Assembly (NCBI GenBank): GCA_032229885.1
Contig: JAVYAJ010000287.1
Location: forward strand, 1 to 26,638
From: Anammoximicrobium sp032229885
Lineage (GTDB): Bacteria > Planctomycetota > Planctomycetia > Pirellulales > Pirellulaceae
DNA length: 26,638 bases
Direction of reading: 5' to 3'
Each line of letters opens with the position of its first letter. The first letter of the stretch is position 1. Below are positions 23,301 to 26,300 of this stretch, in pieces. The notes under the pieces are model-generated. The model made no database searches and was not told where the DNA came from. It worked only from the letters and a program-made list of their open reading frames with translations. The position numbers were made by a program, and so were the translations under genes.

Positions 23301-26300
23301 TCGAAGGTCCGCGGCGTGGCGCCGATGTACACCACGAACGAATCGCCGTCGCGGATCACCGACGAACCGCGCGCGGGCGTGACGATCCGCGTTCGCGCGT
23401 CGGCCAGCGCGGTCGCGATGCTGTCGTACGGATCCGCGGCAGTCCCCGTTCCCTCCGGCGCGCTGGGCAGCGTGTCGCGCGCCTTGTCGACAAAGATCAC
23501 GTCGTCGCTGGCCTGGAACCAGAACTCGAATACGCCGCCCGGACGGCCGTCGTGGTCGCCGTCCAGGGGCACGCCGGTCGCATCGACCAGCGACGCGGTC
23601 TGGTCCGGCTCGAAGCCCATCCTCAGTTCGTAGTCGCCGTCGGTCAGGCCGCCAAAACCGGAATCCGGCACGTTGGGATCGTAGGCCGTGTTTCCGCGGC
23701 TAGTAACGCCGACATAGTAAGTCCCCGGCGCCAACTCGAGCTTCAGAAACGAATCCAAGCCGTAGTAATCGTCGTTGCGAGCCAGGATCTGGCCGTCGCG
23801 GCTGAACAGCGTCAGCACCGTGTCCAAGAAACTGTATGGGACGGCCCGCTGGGCCACCGTCTCGGCCTGGAACGTTCCGGATGTCGTGACCTCGAATTGA
23901 TACAGGTCGATGTCGTTCGCGTCCGGTCGCCACAGACGCTGCGCGTGGACGATGTCGTCGTCGCCGGGATACACGTCATTGGGCGCCCCCGCGCCCATCA
24001 ACGCCGGCAGGTCGTAGGCGTGGCCCAGGCCGAGCGAGTGCCCGATCTCGTGGAACAACACCCTGAAGAAATCGCCGCCGAATTCGCTGCTGGTCCAACC
24101 TTCCAATCCGTCGACGACGACCAAACCCGGACCGCCCAATCCGGCCACGCCGCCGACGCCGCTGGTGATCGTCGGATCGGCAGCCCGCAGGTCGCCCTTG
24201 GCGATGGTCGTGCCGAGATCCGGCGTCTCGACGAACTGAATCCCCAACTGCGAACTGTAGATCGCCAGGATCTCGCGCGCCAGTTGCTTTTCTTTCTCCG
24301 TAATCAAGTTGTACAGCAGGTTGCCGCTGCCCGGCGGAACCTCGCCGATCACATCCTGAAAGTTGTAAGGTCGGAGTCCGGCCCCGAACGAGGGAAGCGG
24401 ATCGACACCCAGATCGTATGCCGGAAACAGGAAAGAAATATGCTGCTCGGCCTGAATCCGCCGATGCCCGGGCTCGTCTTCGGCGCCCGGATACTGCGGC
24501 AGCCACGTCGCCTGCGGCTCGATCTGCGAGAACACCACCTGGCCGCCCACGCCCAACAGGCCCAGTTGCGTGGCCGTGGCAAAGCTCGAGTTGTCGTCGT
24601 CGACGTTCAGCGCGACCGACGACGTGACCTCGACCAGGTACGACCCGGCGCCGTCGACACGGGATACCTCGACGTAGTATATGCCCGCCGCCAGCCCGGT
24701 TCCCCCCACCCGATCGGTCCGCTGAACACGTAGCCTGCCGCCGGTGTTGTCTGTAATCAACAGTTTGTCGACGCTGGCGCCCGCCAAGCCGCCGGTGAAC
24801 TCGATGTCGATCGGCGCCACGTTCAACGGGCCGCCCGTGACCGCCACGTCGCCGGGGTAGATGTCGCCCAACGCTTCGAGCGCCGCCTGGATGGTCGTCG
24901 CGTCGGCGTCGTAGCTCAGCGGGACCGTCGTCGTGGGCGCGGTGACGCCGAAGCCGAGCGTGAACGTCGTGCCGGCCGTCGGCGCCCCGCCATAGGATAG
25001 ACGCTGGAACTCGTTCGACGCGTCGAGCGGCAGCCCCGCGGCGTCCGTCAGAACGATGGCCGTGTCCAGGAATCCGCGCGGCGTCAGCTCGGCGTCCGGG
25101 GTGACCGTCACGTGCAGGTCGCCGTTGTCCGGCAGGCTGATCTGGTACACGTCGACGTCCCCGCCCTCGAGCGTCGCGACGTGCCGATACGGATTGTCCG
25201 TGTATAAGGCGCCCACGATCGTCGCCGTCGCGCGGGCGTCGTTGGCTTCCTCCGTGCGACCGACCTCCAGACGATAGGTTCCATGCGGCAATCGGTACGG
25301 GGTGGCGAGATCGCCGTCGTCGTCGAATCGCAGCACCGCCAGGTCGAGATCCGCATCGTAGAACACGCTGTGCGGTGTGAGGATCAAGTCGTCGCCGATC
25401 GAGCCGGTCGCCCCCGTCGCGATCAGCCGGTAGAACTGCCGATCCACGGCCGCCGTGGGCGATAGATCGTCGTCGTTGAAGTAGACCAGGACCTGGTCCT
25501 CGGCCTGCGTCAATTTCGCCAGATATCGGATGTCGATCACCGGCTCGTCGCTGCGCAGGTCCGCCAACGGCAGGTTGACATAGCGGCCCAGGAACGAGAT
25601 CTCCCACGGCCCGAGGTTCGGCCCCGTGACGCGGACTTCGCCCGGCTCGATCGAAGGCAGGGCTTCGAGCGCGGTCTGGATCGCCTGTGCGTTGATCGTC
25701 GCGACCGGCAGGTTCGCCGTCCGCTCGCCGCGGAAGATCAACTGGAAGTCGCCGTCGTTCGGCGTGTTCATCATCCGCACCTGGATCCGCCGCGTCACCG
25801 GCTGGGGAACGACCGAGATGACCTGCGGCGCCAGGTTCAACGTAAAGTCGATCGTCTCGCGGTCGTCGCCCGCGCGGGCCGGCCGCAACGGCGTCCCCGC
25901 CGTGTTCCGCAGCGCATGGATGCTCAGGTTGGTGTAGTCCTTGGCGAACAGCTCGACGCGATAGGTGTCGTCCGGCAGCGTTTCCGCGAACCGCACGATG
26001 ATCTCGCTGCTGGTCTCGCCCAAGCCGACATAGCCCGGCACAATCACCTCGTCCGCGCCGCTCGTCTCGAGCGTCGTCGGCGCCGCGGCCGAGATGACGC
26101 TGGCCGGGTTGCCCAGGGCGACCGACGCGCGCACCAGCGCGGCGGCCGCGGGCGAGCTGTTGATCGCGTTGACCAGGTCCGACGCCGTGTTGCGGGGCGT
26201 GGTTGGATTGGTGTTCAGCGTGACCGTGATCTTGTTCTGGCGGACCGCCACCGTCGGCGCCTTGTTGACGCCCAGGTTGGCGGACAGCACGTTGACCTGA

